From Bacillota bacterium (GTDB lineage: Bacteria > Bacillota > Clostridia > Peptostreptococcales > Acidaminobacteraceae), in the NCBI GenBank assembly GCA_030529225.1, contig JAUMXH010000001.1, positions 62,001 to 126,000 of the forward strand: DNA of 64,000 nt. The letters are read 5' to 3'. Positions 1 to 7,327 of this stretch are shown in pieces. How positions within the stretch are numbered: position 1 is the first letter of the stretch; each line of letters starts with the position of its first letter. Below the pieces are notes generated by a model. The model worked only from the letters and a program-made list of their open reading frames with translations, was not told where the DNA came from and searched no databases. The position numbers and the translations under genes were made by a program.

Positions 1-28
1 AGAAAAGTAGTAGTGTGGGAGGTATAGG

Positions 29-673
29 ATGAATAAGTACATTGATCATACATTGTTAAAGGCGGATGCCGGCTTGGAAGATATCAACCATTTGATAGAA
101 GAAGCCTTGGAATATCATTTCTACTCGGTTTGTGTGAACCCCTGTTATGTCAAGAAGGCGAAAGAGGCGCTGAAGGATAAGGACGTCAAGGTTTGTACCG
201 TCATCGGGTTCCCTTTGGGACAGAATACCGTAGAGACCAAGGTCTTTGAAGCGATCAATGCCGTAAAAAACGGGGCCGACGAAATTGATATGGTGATCAA
301 CATCGCCGCTTTGAAAGCCAAGAATCAAAAGTACGTCTTCAATGAAATCAAGCACGTCAGAGATGCCATCCCGCAGGAAACGGTTTTAAAAGTCATCATC
401 GAGGTCTGTCTGTTGGAAGATGAAGAAATTGCGCTTGCTTCTCAAATCGCTGCGAAGGCGGGAGCCGATTTTGTCAAGACTTCTACCGGATTCAGCACCG
501 GCGGCGCGACGGTAAAGGCGATCAACATCATCAAAGACAATATTCCGGAGGGCGTAGGAATCAAGGCTTCCGGGGGAATCGTCGATATAGAGAGGGCAAA
601 GCTCATGGTGGACACCGGGGCGACCAGAATCGGATCAAGTAAATCAGTAATCATAGTTAAAGGGCAACAATAA
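29..673 (+). CDS. deoC: Deoxyribose-phosphate aldolase
   Basis: Cytosolic class I aldolase that splits 2-deoxyribose-5-phosphate into glyceraldehyde-3-phosphate and acetaldehyde during deoxynucleoside salvage. The 214-residue protein is full length for the family. Visible signatures are VIGFPLG (residues 58-64), the acidic EIDMVI segment with Asp87, the Schiff-base lysine in FVKTSTGF (Lys150) and the second conserved lysine in KASGG (Lys179). The ATG is preceded by GGGAGG at good spacing. It abuts mtaB with no gap, so the two are probably co-transcribed. A purine nucleoside phosphorylase (25985) and a cytidine deaminase (3757) elsewhere in the window belong to the same salvage theme. Any promoter lies upstream of the window. 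Confidence 0.96.
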   Translation: MNKYIDHTLLKADAGLEDINHLIEEALEYHFYSVCVNPCYVKKAKEALKDKDVKVCTVIGFPLGQNTVETKVFEAINAVKNGADEIDMVINIAALKAKNQKYVFNEIKHVRDAIPQETVLKVIIEVCLLEDEEIALASQIAAKAGADFVKTSTGFSTGGATVKAINIIKDNIPEGVGIKASGGIVDIERAKLMVDTGATRIGSSKSVIIVKGQQ

Positions 674-2065
674 GTGTTTGGAGAACAACAGTTTAACCTA
701 TGCTCTTCCATCAACAAGACCAAGACCTTTTTGGTGGAGACCCTGGGTTGTAAAGTGAATCAATATGAGAGCATGGCGGTGAAGTCGCTCCTGACGGAAG
801 CCGGCTATGTCGAAGTCGAAATGGATGAGGATGCCGATATCATCATCATCAATACCTGCAGTGTGACCCACATGGCCGACAAAAAATCGAGGCAGACGAT
901 TCGGAGAATCGTTCTGCGAAACCCGTCCGCCCTGGTTTTGGTAATGGGTTGCTATGCGCAGGTGAATCCCGAGGCGATCAAGGAAATCGAAGGTGTCGAT
1001 ATCGTGATCGGGACGGAAGGAAAGAGCAAGATCGTAGAAGTCTTGAACGCGCATTTTGCAGGTGCCGGTTTGCCGGTCTTCGAGAGCGCGCAAGACAGCT
1101 TCAAGATGAAGAGTTACGAGGAGATTCGAACCCGGTACCAACCGGACAAAGCCAGGGCCTTTATCAAGGTGCAGGACGGATGCAATCTCTTCTGCTCCTA
1201 TTGCATCATTCCCTATGCCAGGGGAAGGATTCGCAGCAGGAATATTGACGATGTGATCAGCGAGGTTCGTTTCCTGGGAGAGACCGGTTACAGAGAGGTG
1301 GTTCTGACCGGAATTCACCTGAGTTCCTACGGCCTCGATTGGCAGGACAGGGCGGATCCGAACTTCGGTTTTCGTCTGATTGACCTGATAGAGTTGATTT
1401 CGCAGAAGGTCCCCGAGATACGAATTCGTTTGGGTTCTCTGGAGCCGGGCATCGTCAGTGCGGACTTCGCCGACAGGATCGCTCGGATTCCGGGAATTTG
1501 TGACCAATTTCATCTCTCACTGCAGAGCGGTAGCGACAGCATCTTAAAAGCGATGAACCGGCGCTATGATACCGAGACCTATTGGAAGGCGGTCCAAAAC
1601 CTAAGGCGCGTCTTCGATAAGCCCGCCATCAGTACCGACGTCATCGTCGGTTTTCCGGGAGAGACCGAGGCGCTCTTTGAAGAAACCATGGATTTTTGTC
1701 AAAAAATCGGATTTGCCAATTTGCACGTGTTTCCGTATTCTCCCAGAGAGGGAACTCCTGCGGCGACGATGCAGGGACAGGTTCAAAAACAGTGTAAAAC
1801 CGACCGAGTGAATCGACTGATTGCCCTGGCCGAGCAGATGGAGTCCGAGTACTTGAACTCCCTGGTCGGAACGGAGCAGGAAATCATCATTGAACAGGAA
1901 GAGGAGGGCGTGCTCAGTGGCCATGCGAGGAATTATGCGCGTGTCTATATGGACCTTCCGGAACATCGCTTTGATTTGCACAAAAAAAATATATTGAACT
2001 GTGTGGTAAGTTCGTTTGAGAACAAAAAGTTAAAGGGGGTTTACAATGGACTGTCTGTTTTGTAA
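674..2065 (+). CDS. mtaB: tRNA (t6A37) methylthiotransferase, MtaB family
   Basis: Radical-SAM enzyme that adds a methylthio group to N6-threonylcarbamoyladenosine at tRNA position 37. The N-terminal UPF0004 domain carries the three auxiliary cluster cysteines (Cys26 in ETLGCKVNQ, Cys62 in NTCSV, Cys93 in MGCYAQ). The radical-SAM CxxxCxxC is at Cys170, Cys174 and Cys177, and a TRAM-like C-terminus follows. ETLGCKVNQYES is typical of MtaB rather than MiaB or RimO. The start is GTG, set directly after the deoC stop with AAAGGG nine bases upstream; no in-frame ATG lies near the conserved N-terminus. The last 20 bases overlap the HIT gene. Confidence 0.93.
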   Translation: MFGEQQFNLCSSINKTKTFLVETLGCKVNQYESMAVKSLLTEAGYVEVEMDEDADIIIINTCSVTHMADKKSRQTIRRIVLRNPSALVLVMGCYAQVNPEAIKEIEGVDIVIGTEGKSKIVEVLNAHFAGAGLPVFESAQDSFKMKSYEEIRTRYQPDKARAFIKVQDGCNLFCSYCIIPYARGRIRSRNIDDVISEVRFLGETGYREVVLTGIHLSSYGLDWQDRADPNFGFRLIDLIELISQKVPEIRIRLGSLEPGIVSADFADRIARIPGICDQFHLSLQSGSDSILKAMNRRYDTETYWKAVQNLRRVFDKPAISTDVIVGFPGETEALFEETMDFCQKIGFANLHVFPYSPREGTPAATMQGQVQKQCKTDRVNRLIALAEQMESEYLNSLVGTEQEIIIEQEEEGVLSGHARNYARVYMDLPEHRFDLHKKNILNCVVSSFENKKLKGVYNGLSVL

Positions 2066-2396
2066 AATTATTGCAGGTGAAATTCCTTCCACTAAGGTGT
2101 ATGAGGATGAAACGGTCTATGCGTTTCGAGATATCAGCCCTGCTGCGAAGGAGCATATCCTGTTCATTCCGAAGCGACATATTGACTCGGCCAACGACCT
2201 AAACGCGGAGAACGCGGGCTGCGTCACAGAGATTTTCCTTGCCATTCAAAAAGTTTCAGAGGACTTGGGCTTCGCGGGCAACGGGTATCGAGTTGTGAAC
2301 AATTGCGGAAAGGACGGCGGTCAGACCGTGGTTCATCTCCATTTTCATGTTCTGGGCGGAAAGCCCCTTGGTTGGCCTCCGTTTCCGGCAGAGTAA
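2046..2396 (+). CDS. HIT family (histidine triad) nucleotide-binding protein
   Basis: Small HinT-like purine nucleotide phosphoramidase or nucleotide-binding protein, 116 residues, the usual size for the branch. The histidine triad is at His97-x-His99-x-His101 (VVHLHFHVLGG). An N-terminal CxxC (Cys3, Cys6) with His45 suggests the structural zinc site seen in many bacterial members. The start overlaps the mtaB 3' end by 20 bases and is supported by a strong AAAGGGGG ribosome site. The physiological substrate of this group is poorly defined in anaerobes. Family assignment is secure; a more specific name is not. Confidence 0.94.
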   Translation: MDCLFCKIIAGEIPSTKVYEDETVYAFRDISPAAKEHILFIPKRHIDSANDLNAENAGCVTEIFLAIQKVSEDLGFAGNGYRVVNNCGKDGGQTVVHLHFHVLGGKPLGWPPFPAE

Positions 2397-2432
2397 ATCA
2401 TAAAATAATGCGGATAAATTTATACTTTTTTG

Positions 2433-2461
2433 TTGACATTCCGCGGATACATCTTTATAAT
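2433..2461 (+). promoter_or_regulatory. Promoter for the DUF177-rpmF operon
   Basis: Perfect sigma-A consensus: TTGACA at 2433-2438, a 17-base spacer and TATAAT at 2456-2461. The start codon at 2490 lies about 20 bases past the expected transcription start, leaving just enough room for the ribosome site. Confidence 0.88.
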
Positions 2462-2489
2462 TAAAATGTTGCATTAGGAGAAGAATATA

Positions 2490-2978
2490 ATGATATTGTC
2501 ATTAAACTCCCTCTTCGGAAGAAAGGGCGAGAGCTTTGAGTTTGAAAAGAGCTTCGAATTAAAAGAAAAGGATTTGCTTGAGACCGTCGGCATTACAGCT
2601 TGTGAACCGATTTTTTGCAAGGGTAGTGTGGTGAGCTACGGGGATACCCTGGCGCTGAAAGCGACTTACGAGGTGGAGCTGCACAAGCTATGTGACAGAT
2701 GTCTGATTGCGTATGACGAGTCCATAGAGGGCGTCTTACAAAGAACTGTCAGTAAGGAAGCGAAAGACGGTCTCGACAATATCGAGGCCGGTGATGGCAA
2801 TGTAAATTTACACGATATCCTCAGCGATGAACTGATGACGGTCGTGTCCTCACAATCCCTCTGCGATGAGGATTGCAAGGGTTTGTGTACTGAATGCGGA
2901 ATTGACTTGAACGAAGAATCTTGTGAGTGTCACAAAAATGACATCGACCCGAGGTTCAGAGCCTTGCTCGATTTATAG
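2490..2978 (+). CDS. DUF177 (YceD-family) protein
   Basis: 162-residue YceD/DUF177 protein, the family almost always encoded just before rpmF, as here (11-base gap). In other bacteria YceD-type proteins are linked to large ribosomal subunit or 23S rRNA accumulation; that is family knowledge. The sequence shows the expected CxxC pair (Cys68, Cys71) and a cysteine-rich C-terminus (Cys125, 129, 133, 136, 145, 147) ending in the characteristic DPRFRALLDL, so a metal-binding fold is likely. It is transcribed from a consensus promoter just upstream and probably shares its transcript with rpmF. Confidence 0.92.
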   Translation: MILSLNSLFGRKGESFEFEKSFELKEKDLLETVGITACEPIFCKGSVVSYGDTLALKATYEVELHKLCDRCLIAYDESIEGVLQRTVSKEAKDGLDNIEAGDGNVNLHDILSDELMTVVSSQSLCDEDCKGLCTECGIDLNEESCECHKNDIDPRFRALLDL

Positions 2979-2989
2979 GAGGTGTTAAA

Positions 2990-3175
2990 ATGGCTGTACC
3001 AAAGCGAAAAACGTCTAAAGCGAGACGTGACAAGAGAAGAGCGTCTAATATTAAAATGACAGCACCTAACTTTGTTGAGTGCCCAAAATGTCACGAATTT
3101 AAAATGCCCCACAGAATCTGTGGTGAGTGCGGTTTTTATGACGGCAGCATGCTTTTAGAAGTTGACGAAGACTAA
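2990..3175 (+). CDS. rpmF: 50S ribosomal protein L32
   Basis: 61-residue ribosomal protein L32. The N-terminus MAVPKRKTSKARRDKRR is diagnostic. Two CxxC pairs (Cys31/Cys34 and Cys44/Cys47) form the zinc ribbon, so this is the zinc-binding (C+) version. AGGAGGT lies directly upstream. A rho-independent terminator follows at 3210-3242, making DUF177-rpmF a self-contained two-gene operon. Confidence 0.97.
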   Translation: MAVPKRKTSKARRDKRRASNIKMTAPNFVECPKCHEFKMPHRICGECGFYDGSMLLEVDED

Positions 3176-3209
3176 TATTTCATTCTGTCATATTATTAGC
3201 GTTACAGGG

Positions 3210-3242
3210 GGGCGTGCATTTTCGTGTACGCTCATTTTTTTT
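3210..3242 (+). terminator. Rho-independent terminator after rpmF
   Basis: Stem GCGTGCA (3212-3218) pairs with TGTACGC (3225-3231) across a six-base TTTTCG loop, with one G-U pair. It can be extended three pairs outward (3209/3210 side with 3232-3233) and is followed by a run of eight T (3235-3242). Confidence 0.82.
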
Positions 3243-3290
3243 AAAGCTGCTTTTTGGATGCGTTGGAAGGCGGTTTGGGGAGCGTAATCT

Positions 3291-3770
3291 ATGAACAAAT
3301 TTAAGTTTTATATCGACTTCGACATCGACGGATTTGATGCCTATCCGGTCGATAAATACAGGGTGACCGAGGCGGTTTACACGGCGCTGGAAAGCGCTGA
3401 ATTCGAGGAAAATTCTTATCTTTCTTACAGCTTTGTGAGCAAGGAGGACATGCAGGAACTCAATCGAGAGCACAAGGGAAAGGACAGCGTGACCGACGTT
3501 CTGAGCTTTCCGCAGTATGATGAGGAAGGTTTTGTCGCGGTCGATGAGGAGGACGTCTTCCTGGGGGACATCGTGATTTGTCCGGAAAGAATCGCGGAGC
3601 AGGCCGAGGAATATGGACATTCTTTCCTCAGAGAATTGACCTATATCAGCGTTCATTCCGCGCTTCACCTGCTGGGCTATGACCACATAGATCCGGAGGA
3701 CAAACTCGAAATGAGAGCGATGGAAAAGAAAGTGATGGGACGATTGAGCGAGGTTCATGATGACTTATAG
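3291..3770 (+). CDS. ybeY: Endoribonuclease YbeY (rRNA maturation factor)
   Basis: 159-residue UPF0054 metallo-endoribonuclease required for 16S rRNA 3'-end maturation and ribosome quality control. The zinc motif HxxxHxxxxxH is intact as His122, His126 and His132 in HSALHLLGYDH. The start has a GGGGAG ribosome site. It is the first gene of a tight ybeY-cdd-era-mgtE-recO run; ybeY-cdd-era is a classical Firmicutes order. The commonly adjacent phoH is absent here. Confidence 0.95.
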   Translation: MNKFKFYIDFDIDGFDAYPVDKYRVTEAVYTALESAEFEENSYLSYSFVSKEDMQELNREHKGKDSVTDVLSFPQYDEEGFVAVDEEDVFLGDIVICPERIAEQAEEYGHSFLRELTYISVHSALHLLGYDHIDPEDKLEMRAMEKKVMGRLSEVHDDL

Positions 3771-4137
3771 AGAACTGCTGGATATTTCTTTAAAGAACAG
3801 GGAAGCGGCGTACTCGCCGTACTCCAAGGTACAGGTCAGCGCGGCTCTCTTATGCAAGGACGGTTCGCTGTTTAAAGGGGTCAATGTCGAAAATTCGAGC
3901 TACGGGGCGACGATCTGTGCGGAACGATCTGCCATCGTCAGTGCCGTTTCGAACGGGAATCGAGACTTTGTTGCCATTGCGGTCTCAAGCAATTTGGAGG
4001 ATCCGATCAGCCCCTGCGGGATTTGCAGGCAGTTTCTGTTTGAGTTCGGCGGAGACTTGGATGTGATTCTTGGAGATGAGACGGATTACACCGTGTATAA
4101 ACTGAGGGATCTTTTGCCGATAGGCTTTGAACTCTAG
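3757..4137 (+). CDS. cdd: Cytidine deaminase
   Basis: Zinc-dependent hydrolase converting cytidine and deoxycytidine to uridine and deoxyuridine in pyrimidine salvage. The 126-residue length fits the homotetrameric type. Catalytic and zinc residues are visible: CAE at Cys54-Glu56 and PCGIC with Cys87 and Cys90. The gene overlaps the ybeY 3' end by 14 bases, so translation is probably coupled; either of two adjacent ATGs (3757 or 3760) could be used. Confidence 0.95.
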   Translation: MMTYRELLDISLKNREAAYSPYSKVQVSAALLCKDGSLFKGVNVENSSYGATICAERSAIVSAVSNGNRDFVAIAVSSNLEDPISPCGICRQFLFEFGGDLDVILGDETDYTVYKLRDLLPIGFEL

Positions 4138-4149
4138 AGAGGACGTAGA

Positions 4150-5052
4150 ATGAAATCAGGCTTTGTAACGATAATGGGAAAACCCAATGTGGGGAAATCC
4201 ACCCTGCTCAATCGAATGATTGGGGAGAAAATAGCGGCAATCAGCCAAAAACCGCAGACGACGAGAAACAAAATCGCCGGAATCTATAATTCTGAAGATT
4301 CACAGATTGTGTTTTTGGATACCCCGGGCGTACACTCTCCCAACAACAGGCTCGGGGAGTTTATGATGGAATCGGTGAAACGTTCTCTGGATGGCATCGA
4401 TATCCTGCTCTATATGGTAGATGACGAGTTTGTGATTCCGAAGGAAGAGGATGCCCTTGTAATCCCGTTCTTTAACATGGTCAGCAAGGACGTAAAGATC
4501 TTTGTCATCGTCAATAAGACTGACAAGATTCCGATTCAGAAGTTCGGAAAGATCAAGGAATACTTTGAGAAGCATGAGAGGATTTCGCAAGTCATCGGCG
4601 TCTCCGCGCTTGAGGACAGGGGCGTCAAAACCCTGATCGACTTGATAAAAGAAGAATTGCCGGAGGGGATCGCTTACTACTCTGACGAGATTTACACCGA
4701 CATCAGTGAGAGAGACATTGTCTGCGAGATTTTGCGGGAAAAACTCTTAAAGTACATGGACGATGAAATTCCTCATGGGACCGCCGTTTCCATCCTGCAA
4801 TTTTCGGAGCGGGAAGAGAAGGCGATCACCGATATTGAAGCGGAAATCATCTGTGAGAAAGACTCGCACAAGGGGATCATCATCGGAAAAAAGGGGAGAA
4901 AGCTGAAGGGGATTGCCTCAGCTGCCAGAAAAGACATCGAGGAAGCGCTCGGAATCAAGGTGAATCTGCAGGTTTGGGTCAAGGTCAAGCCGAATTGGAG
5001 AGACAGTCCGGGAGAGCTGAAAAGGCGAGGGTACGATATTAGAAAACTGTAG
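4150..5052 (+). CDS. era: GTPase Era
   Basis: 300-residue Era, an essential GTPase that binds the 3' end of 16S rRNA and checks 30S assembly. G1 is GKPNVGKST (10-18), the switch region has KPQTTR, G3 is DTPG (57-60) and G4 is NKTD (122-125). The C-terminal KH domain carries GIIIGKKGRKL. It starts 13 bases after cdd and 26 bases before mgtE. YbeY and Era interact functionally in ribosome maturation, which matches their placement in one operon. Confidence 0.97.
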   Translation: MKSGFVTIMGKPNVGKSTLLNRMIGEKIAAISQKPQTTRNKIAGIYNSEDSQIVFLDTPGVHSPNNRLGEFMMESVKRSLDGIDILLYMVDDEFVIPKEEDALVIPFFNMVSKDVKIFVIVNKTDKIPIQKFGKIKEYFEKHERISQVIGVSALEDRGVKTLIDLIKEELPEGIAYYSDEIYTDISERDIVCEILREKLLKYMDDEIPHGTAVSILQFSEREEKAITDIEAEIICEKDSHKGIIIGKKGRKLKGIASAARKDIEEALGIKVNLQVWVKVKPNWRDSPGELKRRGYDIRKL

Positions 5053-5078
5053 GACGAGACAGAGAAGTTGGTGCTGAT

Positions 5079-6470
5079 ATGGAACAAACTATGCTAGGAA
5101 ACAAGGACCGGTATGAAAATCTGTTTGCGGAAGTTCTGGAATCCATCGATACCGGAAACAAAGACAGGACGATAGAGCTGATTTTAGATTCTCATATGGC
5201 TGATGTCAGCAAAATATTTGAGGATCTGGAGCACGAAGACAAACTGAAATTTTTGGAACTCTTGGACGATGAGCATGCGGCTTACGTTTTGACTTGTTTA
5301 AGTTCGGATGAGTTCTTTGAATTTTTCTCCCCCTTAGGTTTGGAACGAAAGGTCGGCATCCTCGACTACGTGGCGGATGACGACATCGCGGACATCTTGG
5401 GAGAAGCGCCGGAACACTTAAAAGAACGACTGATGAAGCTCATGGACGAAGATGAGGCCAAAGAAGTCAAAGAGCTGATGAGTTACGAAGAGGACACGGC
5501 CGGCGGTATCATGACTAAGGACTTCCTGAATCTGGAAGCTAATATGAAGATTCAGGATGCCATGGACTACCTCAGAGAGTACGCGCCCGATGCCGAAACC
5601 GTATATTATCTCTACGTGACGGACAAGGAAGGAAAACTTGTGGGGATTGTTTCCTTGCGTGAACTCATCATCGCCCGGCCGGATCAGAAAGTCGCCGACA
5701 TCATGAATGAAAAGGTGATTTTTGCAAGGGTTGACACCGACCAGGAAGAAGTTGCCGCCATGGTTCGTGACTATGACTTCCTGATTATGCCGGTTGTCGA
5801 TGCCAACGATGTTCTGGTCGGTATCATCACGGTCGACGACGTCATGGACATTGTAGAAGAAGAGATGACCGAGGACATCTTGAAGTTTGCTGGTACCACC
5901 GAGTACGACTTTGAGATGTACGAGGACAAGGTGTTCTCCAGCGTATCCTACTCGGTTAAATCGAGGCTCCCTTGGCTCATCATCACCATATTCGGCGGCG
6001 TCTTGTCGTCTTTTGTCGTCGCGAAATTCGAGCATGTCCTGTCTTTGGATACCGCGATTGCGCTGTTTATGCCGCTGCTAGCAGGGATGGGCGGAAACGT
6101 GGGAACGCAAAGCTCCACGCTGACGGTTCGAAGCTTGGCACTCCGAGACATGAGGGGAAAGGAAGTGGGCATCCTGATTCTGCAGGAAGTCCTGGTCGGT
6201 TTGACGGTCGGCGTCATCTGTGCTCTGATCATAGCCTTCGTATCCCTGGCAGTCAGCGGAAAGGCCATCCTGAGTCTGGTCGTTGCCATATCGATGTTTG
6301 CCAATATCTCGACAGCCGCCATCATCGGAACGGCCGTTCCCTTGGTGTTTAAAAAAATCGGGGTGGACCCTGCCGTGGCTTCGGCCCCGTTCATCACAAC
6401 GACGGTGGACATTACCGGGCTCTTTATTTATTTTTCGTTGGCCCTGCTTCTGATAAGCAAGATGAATTGA
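5079..6470 (+). CDS. mgtE: Magnesium transporter MgtE
   Basis: 463-residue MgtE-type Mg2+ channel/transporter of the cytoplasmic membrane. It has an N-terminal helical regulatory domain (about 1-130) with many Asp and Glu, a tandem CBS pair (about 135-260) including EEDTAGGIMT, and five predicted membrane helices (about 285-463). The pore-helix signature MPLLAGMGGNVGTQSS is present. In the family, Mg2+ binding to the acidic N and CBS domains closes the channel. It is co-oriented and closely spaced with era and recO. No Mg2+ riboswitch can be seen in the 26-base gap, so control is probably at protein level. Confidence 0.95.
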   Translation: MEQTMLGNKDRYENLFAEVLESIDTGNKDRTIELILDSHMADVSKIFEDLEHEDKLKFLELLDDEHAAYVLTCLSSDEFFEFFSPLGLERKVGILDYVADDDIADILGEAPEHLKERLMKLMDEDEAKEVKELMSYEEDTAGGIMTKDFLNLEANMKIQDAMDYLREYAPDAETVYYLYVTDKEGKLVGIVSLRELIIARPDQKVADIMNEKVIFARVDTDQEEVAAMVRDYDFLIMPVVDANDVLVGIITVDDVMDIVEEEMTEDILKFAGTTEYDFEMYEDKVFSSVSYSVKSRLPWLIITIFGGVLSSFVVAKFEHVLSLDTAIALFMPLLAGMGGNVGTQSSTLTVRSLALRDMRGKEVGILILQEVLVGLTVGVICALIIAFVSLAVSGKAILSLVVAISMFANISTAAIIGTAVPLVFKKIGVDPAVASAPFITTTVDITGLFIYFSLALLLISKMN

Positions 6471-6483
6471 TTGAGGCGACACG

Positions 6484-7230
6484 GTGAATCAGGAAAGCAA
6501 GGCGATCGTCATCAAAAAGGTCAAGGTGTCGGGGGCGGACGTCCTTCTGACGCTCTACACTCGGGAACTCGGCAAAAAGAAAGTGTATGTGAAAGGGGCC
6601 AGACACGCAAAGTCCAAGTTTTTATCTGCCTGTCAGGTCCTTGTGGAGGGGGATTTTTCGCTCTTTGTCAGATCCTCCCTCTCTTCGATTCACTCGGTCT
6701 CCATCAGCGATTCGCACAGCCCGATCCGAGAGGATCTCGAAAAGTTTTTTGTATCATCCTATATGTTGGAGTTGATCGACAAGTTTACCAAGGAGGCGGT
6801 TCCCGACTCGGCCCTGTACGACTTCCTGTCCTTTGCCTTAAAGTGCCTGGAGCCGGAACATCCGAAGAATTTAAAGTTTTTTCGGATGTTTTACACGCTG
6901 AAGTTGCTCCAAAAGTCCGGCTTGGCGCCGGAGGTGAACTTTTGCACCTCCTGTCTTTGTTCGGATGACTTGCGCTATTTTAGCGCCTCTTCCGGCGGAG
7001 CCCTCTGCTCGGCTTGCAGAAAAGACTATTCCGATGTCCTGCCTCTCAAAAAGGAAAACGCGGAGTTTATAAACCTATCCCTTTCTCATAGTTACGTCGC
7101 AATGAGAAAGCATCGGGCCCTTGCCTACGATTTCGACGAGTTGGGAAGGATCATAGACAGTTTTTTGTCCGAGCATGTGCTCAATTCTTCACTAAAAACG
7201 CTTTCAACCCTTAGGAATATGGACCTATAA
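6484..7230 (+). CDS. recO: DNA repair protein RecO
   Basis: 248-residue RecO, which loads RecA onto SSB-coated DNA with RecR. It has an N-terminal OB-fold (KVSGADVLLTLYTRELGK and the following residues), a helical middle, and a zinc-finger-like CxxC...CxxC at about 157-180 (FCTSC ... LCSAC). The start is GTG at 6484 with GAGG upstream. era-recO proximity is common in Firmicutes. It is the last gene of this run; a short AT-rich gap with a new promoter candidate follows. Confidence 0.92.
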   Translation: MNQESKAIVIKKVKVSGADVLLTLYTRELGKKKVYVKGARHAKSKFLSACQVLVEGDFSLFVRSSLSSIHSVSISDSHSPIREDLEKFFVSSYMLELIDKFTKEAVPDSALYDFLSFALKCLEPEHPKNLKFFRMFYTLKLLQKSGLAPEVNFCTSCLCSDDLRYFSASSGGALCSACRKDYSDVLPLKKENAEFINLSLSHSYVAMRKHRALAYDFDELGRIIDSFLSEHVLNSSLKTLSTLRNMDL

Positions 7231-7284
7231 GCTCATTTTTCCAGTGTTTCAGCCGTTTTTTGCCTGTTAAAATCTAAGCGAATG

Positions 7285-7293
7285 TGTTATAAT
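7285..7293 (+). promoter_or_regulatory. Candidate extended -10 promoter before the GGDEF/EAL pair
   Basis: TG-t-TATAAT: extended -10 with a perfect TATAAT at 7288-7293. I see no good -35 hexamer at 16-18 bases. It sits 35 bases before the TTG start at 7328. Confidence 0.5.
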
Positions 7294-7327
7294 TGGCTGG
7301 AAGTACAAAAATGACGGAGGGATCCTT

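Noticed and set aside
698..1513. 271-codon minus-strand open frame
   Set aside because: Fully inside mtaB, no ribosome site, protein text rich in Arg/His/Asp as expected for an antisense shadow.
7231..7327. Cyclic-di-GMP riboswitch before the GGDEF/EAL pair
   Set aside because: The gap is too short and shows no GEMM-like core.
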